Source: Sporothrix humicola (taxonomy: Eukaryota; Ascomycota; Sordariomycetes; Ophiostomatales; Ophiostomataceae). Taken from it: a DNA stretch of 64,000 bases. How positions within the stretch are numbered: the first letter of the stretch is position 1; every line of letters begins with the position of its first letter. This document shows, piece by piece, positions 19,843-29,603 of the stretch. The notes beneath the pieces are model-generated. The model saw only the letters and a list, made by a program, of their open reading frames with translations. It did not search any database and was not told the DNA's origin. The translations under genes were made by a program, and so were the position numbers. The stretch is taken from the NCBI GenBank assembly GCA_021396245.1, contig WNYE01000055.1, forward strand, positions 62,001-126,000, given 5' to 3'.

Positions 19843-20453
19843 ATGGCCGACGTTGACATGGCCGACGCGCCGCCATCAAGCGCCGTCGCGAAGAAGAAGA
19901 CCGCCGGCGAAGGTGGCAAGGCCCTCGACGATAAGAAGCGCTTCGAGGTGAAGAAGGTATGCGAAGCCGAGCTGTCTGTTGGGCGCTTGTCCGACGAATG
20001 ACAACAAGACCATGGAAGAAATGGAAGTGCATATACTGACTTTTGTCTGCCTTGATACAGTGGAACGCCGTAGCCCTCTGGGCCTGGGATATTGTTGTCG
20101 ACAACTGCGCCATTTGCAGAAATCACATAATGGATTTGTGTAAGCATCATATACCTCAGCTTCTTCGAACCCCACGGATACGACAGTCTACTAACTGCAA
20201 ACTTTCTCCCCGGAACAGGCATTGAGTGTCAGGCGAACCAGTCCTCTGCTACGAGTGAAGAGTGTACCGTCGCATGGGGTATCTGCAATGTAAGTGCTTC
20301 CTCTCTACCTTCCAAGAACTGTTCGGCCCAGACACTTGCTAACCTCCTTGATAGCATGCGTTCCACTTCCACTGCATTTCCCGCTGGCTCAAGGCACGCC
20401 AAGTGTGCCCTCTCGATAACAGAGATTGGGAGTTCCAAAAGTACGGTCGTTAG
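19843..20453 (+). CDS. rbx1: RING-box protein Rbx1/Hrt1/Roc1
   Basis: RING-H2 subunit of cullin-RING ubiquitin ligases (SCF and relatives); it recruits the E2 and promotes Nedd8/Rub1 attachment to cullins. Four exons: 19843-19956, 20061-20139, 20219-20289 and 20355-20453, 120 aa, family-typical. The conserved strand that inserts into the cullin (WNAVALWAWDIVVDNC) starts exon 2. It is followed by CAICRNHIMDLC, the ECQANQ..SEECTVAWGICNHAFHFHC stretch in exons 3-4, and CPLDNRDWEFQKYG at the C-terminus, so the zinc ligands are intact. Splice sites are GTATGC/ACAG, GTAAGC/ACAG and GTAAGT/ATAG, with clear CTAAC boxes in introns 2 and 3. The acidic/Ala N-terminal tail is variable in the family. Confidence 0.97.
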
Positions 20454-20932
20454 GCGAAGCATGCGAGCACGATGAATCAAGGGCTCGCCAGTCAATATAC
20501 GACACTGCCAGTTGCAGGTCACGACGACGAACCCGAACGACAGGCTTGGGCATATATATTCTGCCATGTGCCGTGTGAGAGAGATACGAGATAAAAGGCC
20601 ATTGGCATTTTCGTGACAGCCTGGTGCACTGCACTTTGTATGTCACGTTGGGCTCGAGCTAGGCACGATTCACCAATTTGGCGAAACGATGCCACGATAT
20701 TATCGGCACCAGATTCTCTATGCAGATAGGGTAAACTGCCGAACGATAAAGCAGTGTTATGAATTCGTTATAGTTGTATTTTTTTCAGTTTCCTTTGAAC
20801 AAAAGGCCCATTTTGCACCGCAAATGAAGTGAATGAACCTACGAATACGCTAAAATACAATGTGCTCTCTTGTTCGCCTCGTAGGTCGCGTATGCCGGCC
20901 GCCTTGTCGTGCTCCGCGTCCGCATATCAATA
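20454..20932. other. Convergent 3' region, rbx1 / spc1
   Basis: 479 bp between two convergent stop codons. AT-rich toward 20700-20830. No further feature recognised. Confidence 0.6.
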
Positions 20933-21421
20933 TCAGCGAATCGCCTTCTCGTCGACAACAATCGTTTGTGGTATGCTAATGTTCTGGGCGGTGTTGCCTC
21001 CGCCAACGGGAAGCCACTTGACGGGGTGCTTGTTGAAGAAGGGCCATGGCGGGATGATGGCAAGGAAGGTCAGGGCGGTGCCGCCGAGGGCGATGTAAAC
21101 TGACAGCTTGATATCCTGCAGGACGTAGCCGACAATGAATGTGATAGCCTGCATGGGAGAGCGCGTTAGGAAAACGAAGTAGAGATAGGTCAAGAGACGG
21201 AGGTAGGGTAACGTACACCGACGGCGCAAAGAAGGACGGTAGCCAGCGTATCGCAGAGTCTTTGGCCCTCAAAATCCTGATTCCAAGTTAGTATGTGCTT
21301 CTCAACCATGTGACAGCCCGTGATAGTTCCTGCTGCCTTCGCAATGCTGCATGATGTCCGTCCAACATACAATCTGCCCTTCGGCGACGTCCCGAATCTG
21401 GTCCAGCAGCTGGTCGGCCAT
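20933..21421 (-). CDS. spc1: Signal peptidase complex subunit 1 (SPC12 family)
   Basis: Small non-catalytic ER-membrane subunit of the signal peptidase complex. Three exons: 21421-21371, 21276-21217 and 21148-20933; both introns are phase 0 and carry CTAAC branch boxes. The product is 108 aa. Family features: DFEGQRL just before the first membrane segment, two closely spaced hydrophobic segments (about residues 25-45 and 52-70) separated by a short loop, and the signature PPWPFFNKHPVKWLP right after the second. The N-terminus MADQLLDQIRDVAEGQ is an amphipathic cytosolic helix. Divergent from the CorA-type gene, with 2.7 kb between starts. Confidence 0.95.
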
Positions 21422-24137
21422 GGTGTCGTGTGTGTAAAAAGACGTGAGGGATATATGCGAGATTCGTAGATCAAGTCCTTTTGTCTACGTTGCAAAGATA
21501 TCGGAGCGGGAAGCCGGCTAGCTCGTCGTGGTCGTGTCTCGTGTCGTCGTGTGTTGTCGTTGGCGTAGCTTCGTGCGGTGCAAGATGGAACTCGCGACAG
21601 CTCAAGCCCATAGGGGCGCTCCTGGCGACCACTCACAGCCAGTCGCCAACGTGGCTTCAGGACTGTACCTCCAGGGTTGCTTCGCACTGTATTTACGCGC
21701 TACGGTACATATGGATACTTTAGCGGGACCCACTGATTTAACTGGCCCAGACCTCCCAGACACCATCCAATGTGCGGCTGATGCCAAGACTCAGAACTCC
21801 GGATGTGCGGTATGTCAATGCAAAGAATGCCGTAGCACACCAAGACACAAACCTGAGATTGTCCATTCAGATGCGTTACATAGGGAAACTGGGCATGGTT
21901 CTGAGATCCTCCAACAACGACGTTGATTGGGGGAAATCATGCGCGACTCATCATACTTTTTATATGCCGCGTTGGGGCAGTTTATAACAATTACAGGAAT
22001 GACGCAGAACCCACCGCTCCTTCTTTCTCTATTTTTCTTCGTGAATTATTGATAGCTGGTTTGCACCTGCCCTTCTCAGGCCGTGGTCGTGCCGATGAAG
22101 AGAAAAAAAAATGAGAAGATGAAAAAGACGAAAAGGAAAAAATGAGAAAGAGCGACTGGTAGAAAAAAGAAGACAAAGAGGTTGCGGGAAAGAACGACTG
22201 GCAATATGAGAATACGAGCAAAGATAGAAAAATGCCCAACAACCTCCAGCTTGCCAACGTCGCACACCCCCTTTTGCGCCGAAACTGGCTCCGGCCGTGG
22301 CTTGCCGTACAGTTCGCGAATAGGACGCCGCCCCTCTGGCACACGTTCCTACTCTGACTAAATGCCGCCCTCAGTTCTGGCCAGGCCCACAATCATCGGT
22401 AGTTAGCGGTGTGCGAGACTCAGCCCGTCTTTCCGTTGCTGTGTAAGTCTCTCTTTGAGTGCTTTGGAATTTGGAACGCAAGAGCAAGAGCTAAACGGGC
22501 AGGCACGATGGTGTCCTGGGACAAAAACAGAAAGACGGGCAAGAACGATGGACGATGCCTGGGCGCTAGACATGCGGCGGCCTACGGTGCGCCAAAAAGC
22601 TCGACCGCGTCAAGGGAAAGAGTCATGAGCAAGGGGCAGATCCCCGAATGGGAGGTGGACAAAGAAGAGGAAAGAGGGGACGGTAACCAATGGTTGATAC
22701 GAGCCTTAGTAGGAAGGGACTACTGGAAGAGCCCGTTCAGGCAGTCTGGCCGTGAAATCATTTTTACAGCACCTGTCGGTCAGTCGAGGAAAGAGGAGGG
22801 AGAATTGTCGAAAAGGTCTAGCCCCAGTGCCTGTGAGGGTGTTCGCATGTATCGAAATCCTGGTTATTGGCGGGGCCTGCTCCCTACAGGTGGTGCCCTG
22901 TACTCCCCCGAGTCCCCCAAAAACCTGGTCCGCACTGTTTTGGCCACCCACCAGCGCCCACCGTCACAAGTAAATTTTTTCGCCTGCCCGCAGAAAAACA
23001 AGAATTTTCATAGCGGATGTCAATTCCCACTATCTTTCCACTTTCTCGTCCTCACAACAAACCTCTTCTCTCCACCCCTAAATATCAACAATTCTGTTCT
23101 TGTTTCTTATTTTCTGAACTTTTGAACAACCGACAACCTCTCTTCCTCTTTTTTTTTTATTTACACTGCTCACAGCCAGGCATTTGATTCTCCAAAGCCC
23201 TTTTGACGTGAGACAAGCTTCTTCACATGCTATCAATCGTCGCACTTCAATCTTGAATTGCCTCCTTTTATCCCATCATTTTCCATCGTCAGATCGCATC
23301 TCTTGCGTATCACCCAACCACGATACAGTCGACAGTCGTCCTTGGCCGTCGTCTTTGAACCTTCAGCACCGGCTATTCGCAGCCCTTGACCTCGCAAACC
23401 ACCCCTCCTGGCTACCTTACTGCCACCAGCTTTCTCCTTCGATCCGTCGACAAATACCGCACCGGCCTTTGCTGCCATCTATCCATATCTGCTCCAGTCG
23501 CACGATCTCCTGACGCCTCCAGCGCCATCTCCGTTCTCGTCTCCCGACGAAACGTCGCCCCCGTCTATCGAAACTCCACCAGTCGTCAAGTTGGCGGGAC
23601 CTAACGCATTTCGCCTCACCCTCTCCCGTTCGCTCCTCGGTCCCAAGTTCTGGGTCTATAGCGGAGTGAACAAGAAGCCTCCATAACTTGCCCGATCGAC
23701 ACATCGACCAACCGACTGCTTATCCAACTTTTCTTTTTCCCAGCGTGCTTTTTGTTTTCTGTTCTTTTCACCCCTGCGTAGCTGCATATTGCACTCGCCG
23801 GACCAGGAAGGATAGGGGACAAACAACACTACCCATTTTCTTTGCGGCCCAAAGCCGCACGCCGCTGTCCGCCGGCGCCGTACACATCCCGTGAATGGCT
23901 TCCCCCGAGTGAATTTGAGCGCTCTACTGTGGAGTAGAAGAAGAGCAGAGTCCACCAGCCAAGCGCAACGTCGACCAGACTCCGTCCCAGACCGACACAT
24001 CGTCAAACCGAAGGAAGTGTGTTGTAACACTTGCCGATAATATCTCTTGTCAGGAATCGAGTTCCAGAAAACAATCAACCGGCTCAGCTTTGGCTTTACG
24101 ACTACAATAAACCGACGTACCAGCAACAGCCGCAACA
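21422..24137. promoter_or_regulatory. 2.7-kb divergent upstream region, spc1 / CorA-type gene
   Basis: No gene is recognised with confidence. From about 23000 to 24130 the + strand is pyrimidine- and C-rich and looks like the leader and promoter of the magnesium transporter gene. A 205-codon frame from the ATG at 22508 to 23125 is listed separately. 22080-22200 is purine-rich (A/G). Confidence 0.45.
22508..23125 (+). CDS. Uncertain ORF, 205 aa, no known domain
   Basis: ATG-initiated frame upstream of the magnesium transporter gene. The product is charged in its first half (MVSWDKNRKTGKND...) and Phe/Leu/Asn-rich at its end, where the DNA becomes pyrimidine-rich and stops are rarer. No motif recognised. 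It could be an orphan gene, a leader segment or chance. Confidence 0.15.
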   Translation: MVSWDKNRKTGKNDGRCLGARHAAAYGAPKSSTASRERVMSKGQIPEWEVDKEEERGDGNQWLIRALVGRDYWKSPFRQSGREIIFTAPVGQSRKEEGELSKRSSPSACEGVRMYRNPGYWRGLLPTGGALYSPESPKNLVRTVLATHQRPPSQVNFFACPQKNKNFHSGCQFPLSFHFLVLTTNLFSPPLNINNSVLVSYFLNF

Positions 24138-26057
24138 ATGTCTGACCACGAGGAGAACGTTTCCGACGCCGGGTACGACACCCCCGTCCCCGAGCTCGAC
24201 GACCACCGCAACCGGCAGCCCACTGTCCACCGCAACAGCCGTCCCCGCCGTGGCACATTTGACTCGCTGTACGGAAGCCAGATGGATCAAATCCAGGCTG
24301 GCGTCCGTGTCCGCGATTTCGAAGAGGCCGTGTCGGATGATGATATTGCCGAGAATGACGAGCACGAGCGCCGCTCCATGTCGCCTCCCAACTCCGTCAA
24401 GGCCTTTGCCGAGGCGCGCCGCCGTGAGCGTGGCCTCTCCTTCACGGAGAACAAGCCGGAGCGTGAGGGTGAGCATGAGGCTTCCGCTGCCCATGGTCAC
24501 GCCCATACTCATTCTCATGCTGGTTATGCGCACAGTGGTGTCCACCGGCCTGCTTCGATCAGCAGCCGCCGTAGCCTTCGGAGCCGTCCCCACACGGTCC
24601 TTATGGACGACGCGAGCAGCCTTTCGTCCAACAAATCTGCCGAGGAAGATGTGTGCTTCCCCGTTGCCGATGAGCACCGCGATGACAATCTGCACATCGA
24701 CTTTGACTATCTCGAGACGTACATGCGGATCGAGAGAGAAGAGCACGAGATCGCCGAGGAAGAGCGCCGTGCCAACGAGCGCGTCTTCCCCGATCTGCGG
24801 CCTCAAGTTTCGTCCAACGAGACTGCTCAGGCGCCCATGGTCACTGCGGACGGTGACTTCGTTGGGTCCCCGTCTGATTTCTCGGGCGGCAAGGAGGAGA
24901 AGCCGGCAACGATTGCCGACGAGGACAAGGAGAACGAGAAAGCTGAGCCTGCTGCCCCCGCCAAACCACTTCATGCAGGCCACCCGGTTGACCCCAACCG
25001 CTTCAGCTTCTTCTCATCAGCATGGGAGTCGACGATCCATGCTGCGGACTTTTCAGGCCTCGTGCTCCCAGACGAGGATGTCCGCGGTCTGTTCACTTTC
25101 CCCAAGGGTGAGACAGACGGTGTCTGGTGGCTGAACCTCAACAGCCCCACCGAAGAGGAAGTGCGTGCCATCTGCCGCGCTTTCGGTGTCCACCCCCTGA
25201 CAGTGGAAGATATCACCCAGCAGGAGACGCGGGAGAAGATTGAGCTTTTCCCCTCCTACTACTTTGCGTGCTTCCGGTCCTTCAACGTTGTTGTGGAGGA
25301 GGACGGCGACATTGAGTACGAGCCGTTCCACATGTACGTGATTGTGTTCCGCGAGGGCACACTGAGCTTCAGCTTTGCGCCGAACTCGCACGCCTCCAAG
25401 GTCAGAACGCGCATTGCCCTCCTCAAGGACTATGTCGCACTGAGCTCCGACTGGATCTGCTATGCTCTTATCGACGACATTGTTGATTCTTTCGCTCCCG
25501 TCATCCACGATACGGAGATGCAGACGGAGAGACTTGAGGACGATGTGTTCATTGCTCGCACAGACGACATGCATCACTTCCTGCGCAAGATTGGCAACAC
25601 ACGGCGGAACGTCATGGGTCTCATGCGCCTGCTGGGCGGCAAGGCCGACGTCCTTCGCGGGTTCACCAAGCGGTGCAACGAGAACTACAAGGTGACACCA
25701 CGCATGGACATTGGCCTGTACCTGGGTGACATTCAGGATCACGTTGTGACCATGATGAACAACCTGGGCCACTGCGAGAAGATGTTGTCGCGCACCCACA
25801 GCAACTACCTCGCCCAGCTTTCCATTGATAGCATCTCGCAGGGCACCAACACCAACCGTGTGCTGAGCAAGATCACGTTCATTGCCTCAATCATCGTTCC
25901 CTTGAACGTTGTCACTGGTCTCTTTGGCATGAACGTCGAAGTTCCCTTCTCTGCCACCTACGTTGAAAACCTTCACGCGTTCTTTGGCATTGTGGGTGTC
26001 CTGATCTTCTTCTGTATTGCCGCACTCGTGTTTGCGAGACGGATGCGGTACATCTAG
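24138..26057 (+). CDS. CorA/Alr-type magnesium transporter
   Basis: Membrane magnesium channel/transporter of the CorA superfamily, closest in kind to fungal Alr1/Mnr2, acting at the plasma or vacuolar membrane. Single exon, 639 aa. The first ~290 residues are charged, Ser- and His-containing and probably disordered (a short His/Ala stretch near 115-130). The conserved cytosolic domain runs from about 300 to 570, including LTVEDITQQETREKIELFPSY and YFACFRSFNVV. The CorA selectivity signature GMN is at about 597-599 (LFGMNVEVPF) between the two C-terminal membrane helices, followed by a short basic tail RRMRYI. Start at 24138 (CAACAATG). Alr1 versus Mnr2 orthology cannot be settled by eye. Confidence 0.93.
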   Translation: MSDHEENVSDAGYDTPVPELDDHRNRQPTVHRNSRPRRGTFDSLYGSQMDQIQAGVRVRDFEEAVSDDDIAENDEHERRSMSPPNSVKAFAEARRRERGLSFTENKPEREGEHEASAAHGHAHTHSHAGYAHSGVHRPASISSRRSLRSRPHTVLMDDASSLSSNKSAEEDVCFPVADEHRDDNLHIDFDYLETYMRIEREEHEIAEEERRANERVFPDLRPQVSSNETAQAPMVTADGDFVGSPSDFSGGKEEKPATIADEDKENEKAEPAAPAKPLHAGHPVDPNRFSFFSSAWESTIHAADFSGLVLPDEDVRGLFTFPKGETDGVWWLNLNSPTEEEVRAICRAFGVHPLTVEDITQQETREKIELFPSYYFACFRSFNVVVEEDGDIEYEPFHMYVIVFREGTLSFSFAPNSHASKVRTRIALLKDYVALSSDWICYALIDDIVDSFAPVIHDTEMQTERLEDDVFIARTDDMHHFLRKIGNTRRNVMGLMRLLGGKADVLRGFTKRCNENYKVTPRMDIGLYLGDIQDHVVTMMNNLGHCEKMLSRTHSNYLAQLSIDSISQGTNTNRVLSKITFIASIIVPLNVVTGLFGMNVEVPFSATYVENLHAFFGIVGVLIFFCIAALVFARRMRYI

Positions 26058-26745
26058 ACGAGATCCCTGCTGTTCGCCTTTCCATTTCCTTTGTCTTTTT
26101 GCCTGTCCTTTCATTATCGTTCGTCAAATGCTTGTACGTCAGCGTTCTTTGACAAAATATTCTTGCTTTGCGCATACCCATCGCCTGTCTGGTTCTATGA
26201 ACTCTACATTTTTTGAATACCATACAGATAGGGTTTGCATGGGCCAGTTGTTTTGTCTTATAGCGCGCCTAATTTTCTGTTGTCTCTTTTCCTTCTTTTT
26301 TATTGTTGCTCTCTTTACACGATTTTATATCTCTTTTCGTCTCACGTCGTATAGTATAGACCACGGTGATAGAGGAGTTGTAGAAGGGGTTTCTGCTTTT
26401 TATTTTATTTCCTTGAATCTAGTACAATAAAAGTTATAAATCCAAATGACGAAAATAAAATAAAATGTGATGTTGTGTTGTCTGCAATTATTGATGGTTG
26501 AATGGGTGTGGCGATGAAGAATGCCGCATAAAGTGTTGAGGTCATAATTGGTGTGGTCCCGTGCCGATAAGATAAGAAATCTGGATACATCGATTTTTTC
26601 CCACCAACGTCGGCTACCGGACCAAAGAGCATCGCCAGCATCTCGAACGCCCCCGAAACGACCTACCTTGCGACAGATACCGAGAAATCGACTTGACGTA
26701 CGTCTAGCCTCAAGTACCTACTCAATCAACCACACCACCGCCAAA
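26058..26745. other. Intergenic, CorA-type 3' end to tim8 start
   Basis: T-rich 3' region of the transporter gene, then about 200 bp that must contain the tim8 promoter and leader. No other feature recognised. Confidence 0.5.
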
Positions 26746-27086
26746 ATGAGCTCACCCTTTGACGCCTCGGCCGTCAACAACCTCTCCGACAAGGAGAAGG
26801 AGGAGCTCCGCCAGTTTGTCAACAACCAGACCCAGCGCACACGCGTGCAGGCCCGTACGTTCCCGTCCACTCTGGCTGATGGTCATTTATTGTCGCCCGA
26901 ATGCCCACTAACAAGATAGAAACCCACAACCTCACTGAGCTCTGCTGGAAGAAGTGCGTCACGAGCCCCGTTAAGAGCAACACGCTGGAGAAGGGCGAGG
27001 AGAGCTGCATGAGCAACTGCGTCGAGCGGTTCCTGGACCTCAACATCCTGACGGCGAAGCTCCTGTCCAACATGCAGCAGCAGTAA
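26746..27086 (+). CDS. tim8: Tim8, small TIM chaperone of the mitochondrial intermembrane space
   Basis: Forms the Tim8-Tim13 hexamer that escorts Tim23-type precursors across the intermembrane space. Two exons, 26746-26854 and 26920-27086, give 91 aa. The 65-nt intron (GTACGT ... CACTAAC ... GATAG) restores VQAQTHNLTELC across the junction. The twin CX3C motif is intact: CWKKC and CMSNC, 15 residues between the two motifs, which is the small-TIM zinc-finger-like fold oxidised by Mia40. The conserved N-terminal helix contains LSDKEKEELRQFV. Tim8 is chosen over Tim13/9/10 from the N-terminal helix and the HNLTELC region. Confidence 0.93.
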
Positions 27087-27948
27087 GCATGAGGGGAAGA
27101 ATGTTAGCCGAGAATGGGGACCGGATTGGGGACGACGACCAGCGGATGAACACAAGGCACGCTTAACGACTTATGCGCAGCGGCTGCCTCATGATACAGA
27201 CATGACTTCTGTAAAAGAGCATGTTTTGGCATTAACGAAACATAGTATATACGACATGGTTAGGAAATTATGGCATACAACATTGGACATATGTTCAGCG
27301 GAAGGTGGAACAGAGAATAAGGGCATCGCATTACATATCCATTAGCAAGCCCCAAAATACGATAAAAAAGAGAAAAATTCAACTCAACTAAACCTGCCTC
27401 AGCTAAACTTCATGTCAATGATATACGGAATAAAAGTCAATCTTATTCAGCCCAATATATGGCATGAAATGCAAGCAACCAATCATCACATTGCCAAATG
27501 CATTTGATGTTCATATCATTTATATCAGTTTGGCATGGCAGCACAGCGGTAAGATGAGCAAAACAACAAATGGTATTCCCAAGAAATCAAAGAGGTTACT
27601 CCTGAAAATTAAAAAGAAATCGTTGTGCATTTCGTTTCTACCACAAAAGAGGAAGCCATGGCGTCTCCCGGATGATCCCGTCGTAAACCTGGCTCCGTTC
27701 CCTTGGGGCCGTCATGAAAAGCAAAATTGTCCCAAAGAAACTCCGACGTCACTTTCGTTTTTCATATAAAAGAGAAGACAGAAAAAGCGCTTTTAGGTTT
27801 TCCACATTTTTCGATTTTTATGTAGATATGAATTCTTTTTTTGTTTCCTTGTTGGGGACGGATATCCTTTTTACCCAGTCCATTGTCCCCAATTTTTTTG
27901 ACTCCCAGCGCGAAAAAACAAGCACCTCACAAAAGCAAATCAATTTGC
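27087..27948. other. Convergent 3' region, tim8 / rpl25
   Basis: 862 bp of AT-leaning sequence between convergent stops, with A/T homopolymer runs near 27600-27900. No coding region or RNA recognised. Confidence 0.55.
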
Positions 27949-29062
27949 TTAGACGAGGGCCAGCTTGGTGGCGGCAATGTCGAGGGCATCGACATCGGCA
28001 GTCAGGCGGGCGTAGGCCTTCTTGGTGCCGTCGGGGCGGATCAGGGTGTTGATCTTGACGGTGTCAATGTCGTAGAGCTTCTTGAGGGCCTGCTTGATCT
28101 GGGCCTTGTTGGCCTTGACGTCGACGATGAAGACGAGGGTGTTGTTCTCCTCAATCTTCTTCATGGCGCTCTCAGTGTTGAGGGGGTGCACAATGACCTT
28201 GTGCTCGTCCAGGCGCACGGCATGGGGGATGGACTTGCGCGGGTACTTGGGAGCACGCGACAGCTGCAGAGTCTTGGGGCGGTGGAAGCTGGTCGTGTAG
28301 CGGACCTTCTGCTTCTTGTGGGCGGAGGCCTGGGGCAAGTTAGGGTGCTGTTCATGATCTGTAGATATCTAGAGGGGCGGCTGAAAACTTACACCCTTGA
28401 GGGCAGCCTTAGCAGCGGCGGTAGCCTTCTGGGACGCTATATAACAAAAGCCGAGAATCAGCAATCGCTCTTTAATGAGAAGAACTCGCAAAATCTGCTG
28501 CTGCTGTGGGTTGTCGCTGTTGGTTTATTTCTTTTAGTGTGAATGGGGAGAGCAGGAGGGGTGGTTGTGGTGGGAGGAAAAGAGAGAATCGAGAGGTTTG
28601 ACGACAAGAGATGTCACTCGATCTTGTTTGTTTCCACCATCATCTCAAATGTCCTCCACACCTGCCCTCCTCCTGCCCTGCTCCCATCCTCAATCCCTTC
28701 TTGTCTTTGCCTTGCCAATGACCTTCCGGCATCCACGCATCCCGATCGCATCCTTTCGGTGTCGTCTTTCAATCCCGTCCCGATGTCGCACGGGGGTTGA
28801 GAGAGAAAGTCGAGTCGGGAAGCGAGGACAGTCGGCCATTGGCAGAAGCGAATAGATAGTCGAGAGAAATGCCGTAGTCGAACGAACACCGTATTGCAGA
28901 GCTTTCATTTGGAAGAGTCCGGATTCACAATGATTGTGGAATGAAGAGGCGGGGAGGGGTGTCAATCACAAAAAGCGACCAGCGCCTTGTTGCGATCGAA
29001 TTTGCCTTTCTTCATGTCGACAGGTATTTACCTTTGCCCTTAGCCTGAGTCTTCGGTGCCAT
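27949..29062 (-). CDS. rpl25: 60S ribosomal protein L25 (uL23)
   Basis: Large-subunit protein at the polypeptide exit tunnel; it contacts SRP and the translocon. Exons 29062-29032, 28436-28393 and 28329-27949 give 151 aa. Exon 1 encodes only MAPKTQAKGK; the second exon adds an Ala/Lys-rich segment; exon 3 carries the conserved body, e.g. HRPKTLQLSRAPKYPRKS, AMKKIEENNTLVFIVDVKANK, VNTLIRPDGTKKAYARL and the ending DALDIAATKLALV. Length matches the family. Intron 2 (63 nt) is ordinary, with CCTAAC; intron 1 is about 595 nt, far longer than most introns here. Divergent from bmt2 with a shared 541-bp promoter. Confidence 0.96.
28437..29031 (-). other. Long intron 1 of rpl25 (595 nt)
   Basis: Begins GTAAAT after the tenth codon and ends TTATATAG before the Ala/Ser-rich exon 2. 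The branch site is not a perfect CTAAC; GCTGATT about 30 nt before the acceptor is the best candidate. I looked for C/D-box snoRNA signatures and found none convincing. Confidence 0.8.
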
Positions 29063-29259
29063 CTCGAATGTTGTTGAGGGGGTTGTTGTCGAGTGAAATG
29101 GTCGAGAGTGAGTTGGTTGTCGAGATGTGAAGCAAAAGAAAAAGAGCCAGAACGCAGACTATCGCAAGAAAACTTTTGGTTATTTTTTCCCGCTAGTGGT
29201 CTCTCCCCCAAAATTGCGAAAATGGGCGCCGGACCGATTTTTTTCCGCTGTGAAGGAAA

Positions 29260-29268
29260 TTAGGGCTA
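29260..29268. promoter_or_regulatory. Tbf1-like site (TTAGGGCTA)
   Basis: Matches the TTAGGG-type element bound by Tbf1 in ribosomal gene promoters of some ascomycetes. It lies next to a CACGTG site in the rpl25/bmt2 promoter. Identification is by motif and position only. Confidence 0.45.
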
Positions 29269-29282
29269 GTACTTTAAGTTGT

Positions 29283-29290
29283 GCACGTGA
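29283..29290. promoter_or_regulatory. Cbf1-like CACGTG site
   Basis: GCACGTGA, 14 bp beyond the Tbf1-like element. The CACGTG core is the Cbf1 type. Function inferred from pairing with the neighbouring site. Confidence 0.4.
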
Positions 29291-29603
29291 TTTTAATTCA
29301 GATGACAAAGACTGTTTGGTCTCCACTTTTCTCTCATCTCGTTATCGTTTAGCTTGATCATCTTATCTACGATAAGCGGTTTTCTCATCGTCACCTTCAA
29401 CGTGCTTTTCATCTGTTGTTTACTTTCGTCGCATATGCCGATATTTCCTATGCGACGCGGCTAGAACGACAATGGTTTATTTATGAGAGTCTGGCTTGTT
29501 GTGGCCAAAATACAGCTTGTGAGACCCCAATAACAATAATAAAAACGCGCCACAAACTTTGAAAGTTCCGTCTCAACATCGTCTTCTAACGACATCGACG
29601 ACT

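Larger units (their letters stand above)
29063..29603. promoter_or_regulatory. Shared divergent promoter, rpl25 / bmt2
   Basis: 541 bp between the starts of a ribosomal protein gene and an rRNA methyltransferase gene. It carries TTAGGGCTA at 29260-29268 and GCACGTGA at 29283-29290, about 14 bp apart and roughly 200 bp before rpl25. The pair matches the Tbf1 plus Cbf1 site combination known from ribosomal protein promoters of Candida albicans. Confidence 0.6.

Noticed and set aside
28437..29031. C/D-box snoRNA inside the rpl25 intron
   Set aside because: A C-box-like ATGATGG occurs on the sense strand, but no D box with terminal stem at suitable distance was found.
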